From DATGLG01 sp035294245 (GTDB lineage: Bacteria; Pseudomonadota; Alphaproteobacteria; JACZXZ01): a stretch of DNA of 21,710 bases. The stretch spans positions 1 to 21,710 of the forward strand of contig DATGLG010000061.1 of NCBI GenBank assembly GCA_035294245.1, written 5' to 3'. Under the pieces are notes generated by a model. That model made no database searches. It was not told the DNA's origin and saw only the letters and a program-made list of their open reading frames with translations. Both the position numbers and the translations under genes were made by a program. Position 1 is the stretch's first letter, and each line of letters opens with the position of its first letter. Positions 6,520 through 13,567 of the stretch are shown here, piece by piece.

Positions 6520-6535
6520 TTTACGTAAACGTCAA
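6520..6535. promoter_or_regulatory. LiuR-like (MerR-family) operator palindrome
   Basis: TTTACGTAAACGTCAA is an inverted repeat of ACGT-centred half sites (TTTACGT and ACGTCAA around AA). Read on the other strand it is TTGACGTTTACGTAAA. This closely resembles the motif described for LiuR, the MerR-family regulator of leucine/isovalerate and related acyl-CoA catabolism in proteobacteria. It sits in the 162-bp divergent gap between the crotonase gene (start 6470, minus) and the hotdog thioesterase gene (start 6633, plus), where it could control either or both. The regulator gene is not in the window. Confidence 0.5.
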
Positions 6536-6632
6536 TTTACCGTTTCTCACGCAGGCGGCACGAGATTTTACGGCACGCGCCTCGGCAGGGTGCGGTGCGG
6601 TCGACGGAGAAGGGACGGAGAGGTGCAGGAAC

Positions 6633-7082
6633 ATGACGACCCATCGAATGGGACTTGCCGAGTTTCAGGCCTTGATCGAGCGAGACCTTCCCATGGGCCA
6701 GTGGCTCGGCTTCCGTGTCGAGGCGCTCGGGGATGGCAAGGCGGTCATCCGCATGCCGGCACGACGCGAGCTCATGCGCCCCGGTGGCACCATTGCCGGC
6801 CCGGCGCTGATGACGCTCGCGGATTGCGCCATGTACGCCGTCGTGCTGGGGATGCGCGGCGATGCCGTCATGGCGGTGACGAGCAATCTCACGATCCATT
6901 TCCTACGCGCGCCCAAGCCCGTCGACGTGATCGCCGAGGCCGCCATGCTGCGACTGGGCCGCCGGCTCGCGGTGATCGAGGTCGTGCTCTTCTCGGAGGG
7001 CGAGGCCGAGCCCGTGGCGCATATCACCGGCACCTATGCCTTGCCGGGCACAGGCCACCGCCCGAGCGGCGCGGTACCATGA
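6633..7082 (+). CDS. PaaI-type hotdog thioesterase family protein
   Basis: This is a 149-residue single hotdog-fold protein of the PaaI/YbgC-like acyl-CoA thioesterase group, expected to hydrolyse acyl- or aryl-CoA thioesters in the cytoplasm. The central helix with the catalytic region is RPGGTIAGPALMTLADCAMYA (about residues 49-69), with Asp64 in the place of the usual active-site acid. It is followed by the strands AVTSNLTIHFLRAPKP and VIAEAAMLRLGRRLAVIEVVLF. The Gly-Gly-Thr-Ile before the helix replaces the Asn/His-Gly-Gly more common in PaaI. The ATG at 6633 has AGGA a few bases upstream. The gene diverges from two crotonases and shares the LiuR-like operator region, which fits a role in acyl-CoA turnover. 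Confidence 0.88.
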   Translation: MTTHRMGLAEFQALIERDLPMGQWLGFRVEALGDGKAVIRMPARRELMRPGGTIAGPALMTLADCAMYAVVLGMRGDAVMAVTSNLTIHFLRAPKPVDVIAEAAMLRLGRRLAVIEVVLFSEGEAEPVAHITGTYALPGTGHRPSGAVP

Positions 7083-7123
7083 TACCGCAAAAGCAACTAT
7101 GTGGAATTCTTAGCGGAATTCGG

Positions 7124-7151
7124 TTGACACTGGGGATTCCCATGGCATACT
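7124..7151 (+). promoter_or_regulatory. sigma-70 promoter of rplM-rpsI
   Basis: TTGACA (7124-7129, perfect consensus) and CATACT (7146-7151) are separated by 16 bp, about 77 bp upstream of the rplM ATG. This is the clearest promoter in the window and would give a leader of roughly 70 bases containing the hairpin at 7167-7199. Confidence 0.75.
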
Positions 7152-7166
7152 CCGCGCCGCTTTCGA

Positions 7167-7199
7167 GGGGGCTTGCCGGGCAGGGCGTCGGCAACCCCC
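7167..7199 (+). promoter_or_regulatory. stem-loop in the rplM 5' leader
   Basis: GGGGGCTTGCCG (7167-7178) pairs with CGGCAACCCCC (7189-7199) over 11 base pairs with one bulged C at 7172 and a 10-base loop. No T-tract follows, so it is not a terminator. A second short hairpin (TTTCC-AGC-GGAAA) lies between it and the ribosome binding site. Ribosomal protein L13 represses its own operon in E. coli, so this structured leader is a candidate regulatory element. The pairing is seen directly; the role is inferred. Confidence 0.5.
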
Positions 7200-7227
7200 G
7201 GTTTTCCAGCGGAAACTGGTGAGAACG

Positions 7228-7695
7228 ATGAAGACCTATTCGGCCAAGCCGGCGGAGGTCGAGAAGAAGTGGGTCCTGTTCGATGCCGAGGGCGTCGTGC
7301 TGGGCCGGCTTGCCGTCGAGATCGCGCGGCGCCTGCGCGGCAAGCATCGGGCGATCTTCACGCCGCACGTCGATTGCGGCGACAATGTCGTGGTGATCAA
7401 CGCGGAGAAGGTGCGTCTGACCGGCAATAAACTCAAGGACCGCAAGTTCTACTGGCACACCGGCTATCCGGGCGGCATCAAGGAGCGCTCGATGGGCCAG
7501 ATCCTCGGCGGCAAGCATCCGGAGCGGGCAATCTACAAGGCGGTTGAGCGGATGGTCCCGCGCGGACCGCTCGGACGCAAGCAGATGAGCAACCTCCGGG
7601 TCTACGCCGGGACGAGCCATCCCCACGAGGCGCAGCAGCCCGAGCGAATCGATTTCGCTGCGCGCAACCCGAAGAACAAGGTCAGGAGCGCCTGA
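7228..7695 (+). CDS. rplM: 50S ribosomal protein L13
   Basis: This is a 155-residue ribosomal protein uL13, an early-assembling protein of the large subunit. Family hallmarks are MKTYSAKPAEVEKKWVLFDA, the V-L-G-R-L-A motif VVLGRLAVEIARRLRGKH, DCGDNVVVINAEK, KFYWHTGYPGG and the MVPRGPLGRKQMSNLRVYAG block. The ATG at 7228 fits family starts; a GTG at 7219 would add only three residues. It is followed 1 base after its stop by rpsI, the usual two-gene operon. Expression is driven by the strong promoter upstream and may be tuned by the leader hairpin. Confidence 0.98.
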   Translation: MKTYSAKPAEVEKKWVLFDAEGVVLGRLAVEIARRLRGKHRAIFTPHVDCGDNVVVINAEKVRLTGNKLKDRKFYWHTGYPGGIKERSMGQILGGKHPERAIYKAVERMVPRGPLGRKQMSNLRVYAGTSHPHEAQQPERIDFAARNPKNKVRSA

Positions 7696-7696
7696 G

Positions 7697-8128
7697 ATGG
7701 CCGAGCAGAAGGAAATCGCGGCGGCGCCGCGCATCGATGCGCTCAAGCGCGCCTATGCCACGGGCAAGCGCAAGAACGCCGTCGCGCGCGTCTGGATCAA
7801 GCCCGGCAACGGCAAGGTCGTGGTCAACGGGCGCGAGATCCAAGTCTATTTCGCGCGGCCGGTCCTCCGCATGCTGATCAACCAGCCTTTCGCCACCACC
7901 AATCGCCTCGGCCAATACGACGTCGTCGCCACTGTGACCGGTGGCGGCCTCTCCGGCCAGGCGGGTGCGGTGCGCCACGGCATCAGCCGCGCCCTCACCT
8001 ATTACGAGCCGGACCTGCGCCCGGCGCTGAAGCAGGCGGGCTTCCTCACCCGCGACGCGCGCGTCGTCGAGCGCAAGAAATACGGCCGCGCCAAGGCGCG
8101 ACGTAGCTTCCAGTTCTCGAAGCGCTAA
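7697..8128 (+). CDS. rpsI: 30S ribosomal protein S9
   Basis: This is a 143-residue ribosomal protein uS9, whose basic C-terminal tail reaches the P-site tRNA. A short acidic/alanine extension (MAEQKEIAAAPRIDALKR) precedes the conserved core starting YATGKRKNAVARVWIKPGNG. Then come NGREIQVYF, the TVTGGGLSGQAGAVRHGISRAL block, and the invariant tail KKYGRAKARRSFQFSKR ending in Lys-Arg. The N-terminal extension is normal in Alphaproteobacteria. The ATG is 1 base after the rplM TGA, so the two are co-translated, and a strong terminator follows the gene. Confidence 0.98.
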   Translation: MAEQKEIAAAPRIDALKRAYATGKRKNAVARVWIKPGNGKVVVNGREIQVYFARPVLRMLINQPFATTNRLGQYDVVATVTGGGLSGQAGAVRHGISRALTYYEPDLRPALKQAGFLTRDARVVERKKYGRAKARRSFQFSKR

Positions 8129-8151
8129 TCCCTCGAGGATCGGCTTTCCGG

Positions 8152-8183
8152 AAAAGGGGCGTCCTTGCGGGGACGCCCCTTTT
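8152..8183 (+). terminator. rho-independent terminator after rpsI
   Basis: The arm GGGGCGTCC (8156-8164) pairs perfectly with GGACGCCCC (8171-8179) around a 6-base loop, and is flanked by AAAA (8152-8155) and TTTT (8180-8183). The A/T flanks make it workable in both directions, but the only transcript reaching it is rplM-rpsI. argC begins 51 bp later and therefore needs its own promoter or read-through. Confidence 0.88.
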
Positions 8184-8234
8184 CGTATGCGCATTCAGGT
8201 CTTACTCTTCGACCAGTCGAAAAGGCAAAATGCC

Positions 8235-9287
8235 ATGGCAAGCAAGTCGAACCGGATCAAGATCGGCATTCTCGGCGCAAGCGGCTATACCGGCGCCGAG
8301 CTCATCCGCCTCCTCTCGCGCCATCCCGAGGCCGAGATCACCACGCTCACCGCCGACCGCCACGCGGGCAAGCGGCTGGCCGAGGTGTTCCCCCATCTCG
8401 GCGGGCTCGATCTCCCCAACCTCATCAAGATCGACGATGCCGACTGGGACCGCACCGAGGTCGTCTTCTGCGGGCTTCCCCACGGCACGACCCAGGAGGT
8501 GATCGCGGCCCTTCCCGAGCGACTCAAGGTGGTCGATCTTTCCGCGGATTTCCGCCTCGCGGACATCGCCACCTATGCCGAATGGTACGGTCATGCCCAT
8601 CGCGCGCCGGCATTGCAAAAGGAGGCCGTCTACGGCCTCACCGAGATCAGGCGCGCGGCGATCAAGGAGGCGCGGCTCGTCGCCAATCCGGGCTGCTATC
8701 CCACCAGCGCTCAGCTCCCCCTGGTGCCGCTCGTCGAGGCCGGCCAGATCGACCCCGACGACATCATCATCGACGCCAAGTCGGGCGTTACTGGCGCCGG
8801 CCGCTCGGCGCGCGAGGACATGCTGTTCGGCGAGGTGAGCGAGGGCATCAACGCCTATGGCGTCGCCAAGCACCGCCATGCGCCCGAGATCGAGCAGGGC
8901 CTGTCGGAGGCCGCCGGGCGCAAGGTCACGGTGAACTTCACCCCGCATCTGATGCCGATGAATCGCGGCATCCTCTCGACCATCTATGTGCGGCTGGCGG
9001 ACGGCGCCAGCGCCGATGATCTGCGCGCGACCCTGGCGCAGCGCTATGAGGGCGAGCCCTTCGTCCGCGTGGTGCCCAAGGGTGTCGCACCGGCGACGCG
9101 CCATGTGCGCGGCTCGAATCACTGCCTCATCGGCGTGTTCGCGGATCGCGTCCCCGGGCGCGCGATCCTGCTGGCCGCGATCGACAATCTGGTCAAGGGG
9201 GCGTCGGGCCAGGCGATCCAGAACATGAACGTGATGCAAGGATTGGCGGAGACGACGGGCCTCGAGCAGCAGCCGCTCTTTCCGTGA
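8235..9287 (+). CDS. argC: N-acetyl-gamma-glutamyl-phosphate reductase
   Basis: This is a 350-residue ArgC, the NADPH-dependent third step of arginine synthesis, which reduces N-acetylglutamyl phosphate to the semialdehyde in the cytoplasm. The N-terminal dinucleotide-binding loop is IGILGASGYTGAELIRLL (residues 10-27). The catalytic cysteine is Cys154 in ANPGCYPTSAQLPL, and the substrate-binding TPHLMPMNRGI block carries the conserved His. Further landmarks are GLPHGTTQE, DLSADFRL and SGVTGAGR. The ATG at 8235 is chosen by homology; an in-frame ATG 48 bases upstream would add 16 residues that overlap the terminator flank. The gamma-carbonic anhydrase gene follows directly and is probably co-transcribed. 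rplM-rpsI-argC is a familiar alphaproteobacterial order. Confidence 0.96.
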   Translation: MASKSNRIKIGILGASGYTGAELIRLLSRHPEAEITTLTADRHAGKRLAEVFPHLGGLDLPNLIKIDDADWDRTEVVFCGLPHGTTQEVIAALPERLKVVDLSADFRLADIATYAEWYGHAHRAPALQKEAVYGLTEIRRAAIKEARLVANPGCYPTSAQLPLVPLVEAGQIDPDDIIIDAKSGVTGAGRSAREDMLFGEVSEGINAYGVAKHRHAPEIEQGLSEAAGRKVTVNFTPHLMPMNRGILSTIYVRLADGASADDLRATLAQRYEGEPFVRVVPKGVAPATRHVRGSNHCLIGVFADRVPGRAILLAAIDNLVKGASGQAIQNMNVMQGLAETTGLEQQPLFP

Positions 9288-9295
9288 GGGGCACC

Positions 9296-9835
9296 ATGGC
9301 CGGACTCGTCCTCCCCTTCAAGGGCAAGCATCCGAGGATCGCGACGGACGCCTTCGTCGCCCCGACGGTGACCATCATCGGCGACGTGGAGATCGGCCCC
9401 GGCGCCTCGATCTGGTTCGGCTGCGTGCTGCGCGGCGACGTCAACTTCATCCGCGTCGGGCGCGATACGAACATCCAGGACGGAACGGTCATCCACGTCA
9501 ACAGCGATCGCGATGGCGAAGGGGGCATGCCGACCGTGATCGGCGATGGCGTTGTGATCGGCCATTGCTGCCTGATCCACGCCTGCACCCTGGAGGATTC
9601 CTGCTTCATCGGCATGCGCGCCTCCGTGATGGATCGCGTCGTCGTCGAAAAGAACGCGATGGTCGCCGGTGGCGCGGTGGTGACGCCGGGGAAGCGCGTG
9701 AAGTCCGGCCAGCTCTGGGGCGGCTATCCGGCGCGATATTTGCGCGACCTCAGTGACGACGACCGTGCCGAGACCCGCTACATCGCGGCGCATTACCGCG
9801 AGCTGGCCGCGCAATATCGCAATACGATCGGGTAG
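9296..9835 (+). CDS. gamma-carbonic anhydrase family protein (left-handed beta-helix)
   Basis: This 179-residue hexapeptide-repeat protein is of the CamH/YrdA/PaaY type. Repeats such as VTIIGDVEIGPGASIW and VIGDGVVIGHCCLI form a left-handed beta-helix trimer. The three zinc-binding histidines are present: His67 in TVIHVNS, His90 and His95 in IGHCCLIHAC, with the five-residue spacing of the last pair as in the archaeal Cam enzyme. The acidic catalytic loop of true Cam is absent, as in most bacterial CamH proteins, so activity may be weak. The ATG at 9296 has GAGGGG before it; an in-frame GTG at 9284 overlaps the argC stop. Close spacing to argC suggests one transcript. A palindromic repeat lies downstream. 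Confidence 0.9.
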   Translation: MAGLVLPFKGKHPRIATDAFVAPTVTIIGDVEIGPGASIWFGCVLRGDVNFIRVGRDTNIQDGTVIHVNSDRDGEGGMPTVIGDGVVIGHCCLIHACTLEDSCFIGMRASVMDRVVVEKNAMVAGGAVVTPGKRVKSGQLWGGYPARYLRDLSDDDRAETRYIAAHYRELAAQYRNTIG

Positions 9836-9917
9836 CGGCGCTGCGAGGGTGGCACGACGCTGCCGCTGCGAATCGTTAGAGCAAGGATGAGTTTGGATCG
9901 GATCACTGACAAAAGCC

Positions 9918-9976
9918 GTCATTCCCGCGGAAGCGGGACTCCAGCATTTCCTATGCTCCCGCTTTCGCGGGAGCGA
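9918..9976. repeat. small palindromic intergenic repeat (REP-like)
   Basis: The left part (GTCATTCCCGCGGAAGCGGG) and the right part (CCCGCTTTCGCGGGAGCGAC) form imperfect inverted repeats around CTCCAGCATTTCCTATG; each arm also contains its own CCCGC...GCGGG hairpin. Outside lie TGACA (9907-9911) and TGTCA (9988-9992). This kind of CATTCCCGCG/AAGCGGG palindrome is a widespread dispersed repeat in proteobacteria. It sits in the 175-bp gap between two convergent genes and could serve as a two-way terminator or mRNA stabiliser. Confidence 0.7.
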
Positions 9977-10010
9977 CAAACGAGATCTGTCAATCTAAAT
10001 TTCTCGCGCT

Positions 10011-11825
10011 CTACCTTTCCGATTTCACGCGCACATAGGAGCCCGGCGCGTCCTCGATCGGCTTGAGCTTGCCGTTGCCGGGCATGCGCGCCTTGACCTT
10101 GCCGTCGCCGAATTGGGCGATCCATTTCCCCCATTCCGGCCACCAGGAGCCGGCGTGCTGTTCGGCCCCGGCCAGCCATTCCTCGGGCGTCTTGGCCTTC
10201 TTGCTGCTCGTCCAATAGCAGTATTTCTGTGCCGCCGGCGGATTGACGACGCCCGCGATATGCCCCGAGGCGGAGAGGCAGAACCTGACGGGCCCCTTGT
10301 AGAGGCGGGTGGCCGCGAAGGTCGATTTCCATGGCGCGATATGGTCCTCGCGCGTGGAGAGGATGAAAACGGGCAGGGAGATGCGGCCAAGATCGATCGG
10401 CACGCCGCGAAGCGTGATGCTGCCGGGCTTCACCAGGCGGTTCTCCTGGTACATGTTCCGCAGATAGAAACTGTGCATGGCGGCCGGCATGCGCGTGGAA
10501 TCGGCGTTCCAATAGAGGAGGTCGAAGGGGAACGGATCCTTGCCGAGGAGATAATTGTTCACGACGAAGGACCAGATGAGGTCATTGGCGCGCAGCATGT
10601 TGAAGGTCGTCGCCATGGCCGATCCTTCGAGATAGCCGCGCTCGCGCATCATCTCGTCAAGGGAGGCAAGCTGCTCCTCGTCGATGAAGACGCCGAGCTC
10701 GCCCGCCTCCTCGAAATCGACCATCGTCGTGAAGAAGGTGGCGCTCTTGAAGCGCTCGTCGCCTTTGGCCGCCATATAGGCGAGCGTGCAGGCCAGCAGC
10801 GTGCCGCCGAGGCAGTAGCCGATGACATTGACCTCGCTTTCGCCGGTCGCGAGCTCGACGGCATCGAGCGCCGCCAGAAGGCCCTCGCTCATGTAGTCCT
10901 CGAAGGTCTTCGCGGCGAGGCGCTCATCCGGGTTGACCCAGGACACGACGAAAACGGTGTGACCTTCCGCGACCGCCCATTTGATGAAGGAGTTCTTCTC
11001 GCGGAGATCGAGGATGTAATACTTGTTGATCCACGGCGGGATCACGAGGAGCGGCCGCCGGTACACCTCGTCGGTCGTGGGCATGTATTGGATGAGCTGG
11101 AGGAGGTCGTTCTGGAACACGACCTTGCCCGGCGTCACGGCGATGTTCTCGCCGAGCCGGAACGCCTCCATATCCGTCATCTTGATGTGCAGCTTTCCCT
11201 TGCCGCGCTCGAGATCGGCGAGCAGGTTGGAGAGCCCCTTGACGAGGTTCTCGCCGCCCGATTCGATCGTGGTGCGCAACACCTCGGGATTCGTCATCAC
11301 GAAATTGCTCGGCGCCATCGCGTCGACGAATTGGCGGGTATAGAAATCCACCTTCTTGGCCGTCTTCTCGTCGAGGCCGTCGACCTCGCGCACGGTGTTC
11401 TGAATCCAGCGCGCCGAAAGCAGATAGGACTGCTTGATGAAGTCGAAGAGCTGGTTGTCCTCCCAGGAGGGGTCCTTGAAGCGCCGGTCCTCGGGATTGG
11501 GCGTCGCGATCGGCTCCACCGGCTCGCCGAGCCAGCGGCGGGTCGTGTTCTGCCACAGGGCCATATAATCGCGCCAGAGACTCACCTGCGCCTCGACGAG
11601 CTTGGCGGGATTGGCCATGAGCCGTGCGGTCATCTCGATGAAGGCGCTGCCGACGTTGAGCGGGTCCGCCATGCCGACATGGTTGTCGGTGGATTGACGG
11701 GCGAGAAACTCGGTCACGAGGCGCTGGCTGCGCTCGGCGATCTTCGCCATCGCCCGCGACAGCTCGACGGGGTCGGGCAGTTTGATGTCGGGACGGTTCG
11801 GCTCGCCTTCGGCCTCGGTGGACAT
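10011..11825 (-). CDS. phaC: class I poly(R)-hydroxyalkanoic acid synthase
   Basis: This 604-residue PHA synthase polymerises (R)-3-hydroxyacyl-CoA into storage polyester at the granule surface. Its N-terminal PhaC_N domain spans about residues 90-270, followed by an alpha/beta-hydrolase core. The lipase-like box is GYCLGG with the nucleophile Cys338. The other triad members are Asp494 in STREDHIAPW and His522 in ASGHIAGVVNPP, offset consistently from Cys319-Asp480-His508 of Cupriavidus PhaC. Length and the lone gene indicate class I; no phaE or phaR partner is near. The C-terminus WLAGAEQHAGSWWPEW is typical. The ATG at 11825 has GGGAG about 5 bases upstream. phaA, phaB and phasin genes are not in the window. 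Confidence 0.96.
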   Translation of the reverse strand: MSTEAEGEPNRPDIKLPDPVELSRAMAKIAERSQRLVTEFLARQSTDNHVGMADPLNVGSAFIEMTARLMANPAKLVEAQVSLWRDYMALWQNTTRRWLGEPVEPIATPNPEDRRFKDPSWEDNQLFDFIKQSYLLSARWIQNTVREVDGLDEKTAKKVDFYTRQFVDAMAPSNFVMTNPEVLRTTIESGGENLVKGLSNLLADLERGKGKLHIKMTDMEAFRLGENIAVTPGKVVFQNDLLQLIQYMPTTDEVYRRPLLVIPPWINKYYILDLREKNSFIKWAVAEGHTVFVVSWVNPDERLAAKTFEDYMSEGLLAALDAVELATGESEVNVIGYCLGGTLLACTLAYMAAKGDERFKSATFFTTMVDFEEAGELGVFIDEEQLASLDEMMRERGYLEGSAMATTFNMLRANDLIWSFVVNNYLLGKDPFPFDLLYWNADSTRMPAAMHSFYLRNMYQENRLVKPGSITLRGVPIDLGRISLPVFILSTREDHIAPWKSTFAATRLYKGPVRFCLSASGHIAGVVNPPAAQKYCYWTSSKKAKTPEEWLAGAEQHAGSWWPEWGKWIAQFGDGKVKARMPGNGKLKPIEDAPGSYVRVKSER

Positions 11826-11895
11826 GGGCGCTCCCGGTCGTTCTAACGCGGTCGCGCGGCGGCCGTCGGCAAGCCGCGCGGAATCTTGCGCATCT

Positions 11896-11924
11896 TATAT
11901 GGTTCCGTTACAGGAGGGCCACAA
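11896..11924 (-). promoter_or_regulatory. putative phaC promoter in the divergent gap
   Basis: On the minus strand, TTGTGG (11924-11919) and CATATA (11901-11896) are separated by 17 bp, about 70 bp upstream of the phaC ATG. The perfect palindrome ATATTAATAT (11928-11937) sits immediately beyond. It could serve as a regulator site or as the -10 region of the divergent lipoprotein gene, with TTACAG at 11908-11913 as its -35. Confidence 0.4.
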
Positions 11925-11988
11925 CCGATATTAATATATCCGGCGGCGGCGCCCATGATTGCCGCGAGCGCGCCGAGGGACTGAGGTG

Positions 11989-12858
11989 ATGGCGATGCGG
12001 GATGGAGCCGGCAAGCGGCCGGGGCGGTTCCAGCGGCTCGGCCTTGCCTGCGCCGCCGTCGCCCTGCTTGCCGCTTGTCAGGGCGGTCTCGATCCGCGGG
12101 ATCGGCTGATCCCTCATGTCGACCAGCCCGTCCCCGGGACCGATCAGCCGTATCCGAACCTCGCTTCGGTGCCGAGCCGCCCGTCCCCCATCATGTCGTC
12201 GGAGGAGCGCGCGCGCGTGCAGCAGCAACTCACCGCAGACGCCCGAAGCCAGACCTACCAACCCAATGCCGGCGGGTTGGCGATACCCTCGCCGCCGCCG
12301 CCTCTGCCGCCGGGCTTCGTCAACGCCCAGCAGCCAGTGGCGCTGCCCACGCCCGCATCGCCGCGCGGCTCCTCGGCGAGCCCGCAGCCACAGCCGCCCT
12401 CGGCACCACGGGCGACGGGAGCGGCCGAGAGCGAGGCGACGCTGCCAGGCAATGCGCCGGCCTTCGGCGCCGTGGGCAAGCCCGAGCGGGTTGGCGTCGT
12501 CCTGTTCGATCAGGGCTCGGCGCAGATCGACCCGGCGCAAATCGAGAAGCTCAAGCCGATCATCCGGCAATTGCGCCAGAGCGATGGAACCCTGCAGGTG
12601 GTCGGCCACGCCGCCAGCCGCTCCGGCGCGACGGAAGGAGAGGCGGCCAAGGCAGCCGATTTCAATTTATCGCTCGATCGCGCGAACGCGGTGGCCGGGA
12701 TCTTGATTCGGCTCGGCGCGTCGCCTTCCCAGGTGATCGTGACCGCCGAGGGCGACAGCGCTCCCGTCCAAGCGGTTGCCGGCGTGGCCGGCGAGGCGGC
12801 GAACCAGCGCGTCGACATCTTCCTTGAGCGGAACGGAGCGCCGGCCTGGCCGCGATGA
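11989..12858 (+). CDS. OmpA-family lipoprotein
   Basis: This is a 289-residue outer-membrane lipoprotein with a C-terminal OmpA-like peptidoglycan-binding domain. The signal peptide ends in the lipobox LAAC, with the lipidated Cys at residue 30 (LACAAVALLAACQGG). A low-complexity linker rich in Pro, Ala, Ser and Gln (about residues 85-150, including SPPPPLPPGF) follows. The OmpA domain then runs from VGVVLFDQGSAQIDPAQ through VVGHAASRSGA and SLDRANAVAGIL to NQRVDIFLER. It would tether the outer membrane to peptidoglycan. Either the ATG at 11989 or that at 11995 could be the start; GAGGGA at 11974-11979 and GAGG at 11983-11986 serve as Shine-Dalgarno candidates. The nitrile hydratase genes begin 67 bp later without an obvious terminator, so read-through is possible. 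Confidence 0.88.
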   Translation: MAMRDGAGKRPGRFQRLGLACAAVALLAACQGGLDPRDRLIPHVDQPVPGTDQPYPNLASVPSRPSPIMSSEERARVQQQLTADARSQTYQPNAGGLAIPSPPPPLPPGFVNAQQPVALPTPASPRGSSASPQPQPPSAPRATGAAESEATLPGNAPAFGAVGKPERVGVVLFDQGSAQIDPAQIEKLKPIIRQLRQSDGTLQVVGHAASRSGATEGEAAKAADFNLSLDRANAVAGILIRLGASPSQVIVTAEGDSAPVQAVAGVAGEAANQRVDIFLERNGAPAWPR

Positions 12859-12925
12859 CAGCGCCGAATGGGTCCGCTAAGATGGCCCGGACATAAAATT
12901 GCGCGGATAACGGCTTGGGGCTCTC

Positions 12926-13567
12926 ATGGATGCTCATCATCACGATCATTCCCATGATCACGCCGGACAGGACCTGCCGTCGGATCCGGCGCTGCGGGTC
13001 AAGGCGCTCGAATCCCTTCTCGTTGAGAAGGGGCTGGTCGACCCGGCGGCGCTCGACGAATTGATCGACACCTACGAGCGCAAGGTCGGGCCCCGCAATG
13101 GCGCGCGGGTGGTTGCCCGCGCCTGGGTCGATCCGACCTATAAGAAGCGCCTTCTGGCCGATGCGACGGCAGCCATCGCGGAGCTCGGCTATACGGGACG
13201 CCAAGGCGAGCACATAGTCGCCGTCGAGAATACGCCCGAGACCCATAACCTCGTCGTTTGCACCCTCTGCTCCTGCTATCCGTGGACGGTCTTGGGATTG
13301 CCCCCGGTCTGGTACAAATCGGCGCCATACCGCTCGCGCGCCGTCATCGATCCTCGCGGCGTGCTGCGCGAATTCGGCCTCGATCTGCCCGAAGAGGTCG
13401 AAATCCGGGTCTGGGACAGCACCGCCGAAGTGCGCTATCTCGTGCTGCCGGAGCGCCCGACGGGAACGGAGCATCTGGACGAGGCGGCGCTTGCCGATCT
13501 CGTCACGCGCGACGCCATGATCGGCGTCGCGAAGGTGAAGGCGCCGCAGGCCGGAGGCCGCCGATGA
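12926..13567 (+). CDS. nthA: nitrile hydratase, alpha subunit (cobalt type)
   Basis: This is a 213-residue metal-carrying subunit of nitrile hydratase, which hydrates nitriles to amides in the cytoplasm. The metal-binding claw is V-C-T-L-C-S-C-Y-P-W at residues 111-120, with Cys112, Cys115 and Cys117. The Thr113 between the first two positions indicates the non-corrin Co(III) class; iron enzymes carry Ser there. Cys115 and Cys117 are the residues oxidised to sulfinic and sulfenic acids in known enzymes. Other family blocks are LIDTYERKVGPRNGARVVARAWVDP and RGVLREFGL. The N-terminus is His/Asp-rich (HHHDHSHDH at 4-12), possibly helping metal handling. GGGGCTC lies just before the ATG. The stop overlaps the beta-subunit start (ATGA). 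Confidence 0.95.
   Translation: MDAHHHDHSHDHAGQDLPSDPALRVKALESLLVEKGLVDPAALDELIDTYERKVGPRNGARVVARAWVDPTYKKRLLADATAAIAELGYTGRQGEHIVAVENTPETHNLVVCTLCSCYPWTVLGLPPVWYKSAPYRSRAVIDPRGVLREFGLDLPEEVEIRVWDSTAEVRYLVLPERPTGTEHLDEAALADLVTRDAMIGVAKVKAPQAGGRR

Noticed and set aside
9119..9979. Minus-strand open frame starting in the palindromic repeat (beginning MSLPRKREHRKCWSPASAG)
   Set aside because: The SPASAGMT-type peptide is the familiar false translation of this dispersed repeat. The rest is antisense to argC and the carbonic anhydrase.
10113..11846. 577-codon open frame on the plus strand antisense to phaC
   Set aside because: It mirrors phaC, which has its full catalytic triad and family length. 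The antisense product is a His/Glu/Arg/Gly-rich composition artefact of GC-rich DNA with no recognisable domain.
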